Virus record (IMG/VR): IMGVR_UViG_3300031379_000025
Coordinates: 1 to 22,764 of that record
Reading direction: 5' to 3' (one strand)
DNA length: 22,764 nucleotides
Origin: a virus
Each line of letters opens with the position of its first letter. The first letter of the stretch is position 1. The translations under genes were made by a program, and so were the position numbers. Positions 22,212 through 22,764 of this stretch are shown piece by piece. Under the pieces are notes generated by a model. That model searched no databases and was not told the DNA's origin. It was given only the letters and a program-made list of their open reading frames with translations.

Positions 22212-22300
22212 ATATGGGGGTGTAAATCGACCGAAGTAGGCACAACTACGTTGCTACCCTATTCTCGGAAACGTGGCGAAAGTCACCACCTCCACCATAT
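22212..22300 (+). ncRNA. Structured RNA domain next to the tRNA (tRNA-like termini)
   Basis: ATATGG (22212-22217) is an exact inverted complement of CCATAT (22295-22300), and GGGTG pairs inside with CACCT. Alternatively GGGGGTG (22216-22222) pairs with CACCTCC (22287-22293), leaving ACCA, as in a tRNA. Inside are two hairpins: GTAG/CTAC plus CAAC/GTTG (22236-22257, three-base loop), and GTGGC-GAAA-GTCAC (22273-22286). CCGA/TCGG (22231-22234 with 22265-22268) also pair. The shape is three-way, but it lacks a T-loop and anticodon arm, so it is not a standard tRNA. It ends one base before the real tRNA. A dedicated small RNA or the start of a larger RNA is likely; class unknown. Confidence 0.5.
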
Positions 22301-22301
22301 T

Positions 22302-22375
22302 GCTGGCATAGCTCAACGGCAGAGCTGCTGTCTTGTAAACAGTAGATGTTTGTTCAATTCAAACTGTCAGCTCCA
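22302..22375 (+). tRNA. tRNA-Thr (anticodon UGU), CCA encoded
   Basis: A full cloverleaf can be drawn in 74 bases. The acceptor GCTGGCA pairs with TGTCAGC (one G-U), and the D arm is GCTC/GAGC with GG in the loop. The anticodon arm is GCTGT/ACAGT with loop CTTGTAA (anticodon TGT). A 4-base variable loop and a perfect T arm GTTTG/CAAAC with loop TTCAATT follow, then discriminator T and encoded CCA. G1-C72 and C2-G71 agree with threonine identity. It reads ACA (and possibly ACG) codons. An encoded CCA is usual for bacterial and many phage tRNAs. Confidence 0.93.
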
Positions 22376-22386
22376 TCTATAGTAAT

Positions 22387-22608
22387 TGGTATAAGTAATA
22401 CCACACAAGAGTATGAGCCTGTGCTTGTATTTATTAGATGTGGTAGGGTGTCTGACTATAGCAGACGAGCCTGTGAGGGTGGGAAAACAGGCAATTAGTT
22501 CTTAAACGTTCCACTCTGCTGATAAGAGCCCCTGGGCTCTTCTTGAAGATACATGTTAGTTGTTACTGGAACTTTGGTGAAGGGAAACAACCAAGATAGG
22601 TGGAGTGG
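22387..22608 (+). ncRNA. Candidate structured RNA downstream of the tRNA
   Basis: No convincing gene is seen between the tRNA and the next ribosome binding site (22617), but base pairing is dense. Helices: TGGTAT/ATACCA (22387-22403), ACAAG/CTTGT (22405-22428), GTCTG/CAGAC (22450-22466), GCCTGT/ACAGGC (22469-22492), AAGAGCC/GGCTCTT with loop CCTG (22524-22541), GTTGTT/AACAAC (22559-22591), and an outer CCACTC/GAGTGG (22511-22516 with 22603-22608) that encloses the last two. A 9-base direct repeat GAGCCTGTG (22415, 22467) gives alternative partners for ACAGGC. This is consistent with an ornate RNA of about 220 bases, possibly one molecule with the domain before the tRNA. I do not recognise its class. 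Confidence 0.45.
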
Positions 22609-22629
22609 TCAAAATAAAGGAGGTTAATT

Positions 22630-22764
22630 ATGAATATAAAAATAAGTTATCGTGATGTAGATGAACCAGAGGAATTTTGTAGCGTAATAGATGAACCTGA
22701 AATTGTTAAGAAAAATGGTATACCTATGTTATTTGTTAGGTGTAAGGGAATTGATAATAAATGA
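22630..22764 (+). CDS. Hypothetical protein, 44 aa, at the window end
   Basis: Excellent ribosome binding site (AAAGGAGG, 22617-22624) and a complete 44-residue frame ending exactly at the last base (TGA). The product begins MNIKISYRDVDEPEEFCSVI and ends LFVRCKGIDNK. It is acidic in the middle, with alternating hydrophobics suggesting a small beta fold and two cysteines 19 residues apart. No domain recognised. It is the first gene after the non-coding RNA segment and so may start the next transcription unit. Confidence 0.6.
   Translation: MNIKISYRDVDEPEEFCSVIDEPEIVKKNGIPMLFVRCKGIDNK

Noticed and set aside
22413-22505. 30-codon frame in the RNA region (MSLCLYLLDVV...)
   Set aside because: No properly spaced ribosome binding site, and it crosses several RNA helices.
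22524-22541. Intrinsic terminator (AAGAGCC-CCTG-GGCTCTT)
   Set aside because: The hairpin is perfect, but it is followed by CTTGAAG rather than a T-run, so I treat it as part of the structured RNA.
22518-22548. Hammerhead-like ribozyme core (CTGATAAG followed by a perfect hairpin)
   Set aside because: The required CUGANGA reads CTGATAA, losing the catalytic G, and GAAA is not present in the right place after the hairpin.
1-22764. CRISPR array, insertion sequence, integrase or attachment site
   Set aside because: No direct repeats with regular unique spacers, no transposase or integrase motif and no duplicated tRNA 3' end were seen.

Overview
This window is part of the late (virion) region of a tailed-phage genome. 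It is low in GC by eye, and almost every gene is on the + strand with tight spacing and overlapping start/stop codons. Most genes have strong AAGGAGG-type ribosome binding sites. The mix of an N4-gp56-family major capsid protein, an SU10-type head-tail adaptor, a large nozzle-like protein and several internal virion proteins indicates a short-tailed (podovirus-like) particle. No tape-measure, tail-tube or sheath gene is visible. A GH73-type glucosaminidase endolysin and the purine-rich ribosome binding sites fit a Gram-positive-like host, but the host cannot be fixed from this sequence. No integrase, repressor or replication gene is present.

Layout. 1-3005: 3' part of the portal gene, four small unknown genes (one a 44-residue membrane protein) and the scaffold. 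3006-6045: major capsid gene, preceded by a start-site stem-loop and followed by a second stem-loop; then a 144-residue gene with its own 3' stem-loop and four more small genes. 6061-10396: adaptor, nozzle-like protein, a small fibre-anchor-like protein and a five-repeat beta-propeller protein (probable receptor-binding or tail appendage). 10449-17923: internal/ejection proteins with a GNAT-like gene among them. The largest of these, about 1385 residues if continuous, is cut in two by an inserted HNH endonuclease gene. 17913-18486: a small accessory patch holding a minus-strand 56-residue membrane protein with its own near-consensus promoter, a 76-residue gene and a 35-codon remnant of a second HNH endonuclease. 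18486-22211: second fibre-like protein (with an odd N-terminal hydrophobic segment), a coiled-coil protein, a holin-like protein, the endolysin, a zinc ribbon and a TTG-started metallophosphoesterase. 22212-22629: a roughly 400-base non-coding segment with a tRNA-Thr(UGU) set between two heavily base-paired segments. The last 135 bases encode a 44-residue protein.

The most notable points are: (1) the HNH insertion that supplies a stop for the front half and a new ribosome binding site and start codon for the back half of a giant virion protein; (2) a second, eroded HNH piece that also ends in an AGGAGAT ribosome binding site feeding the next gene; (3) the isolated reverse-strand gene with its own promoter; and (4) the structured RNA segment around the tRNA.
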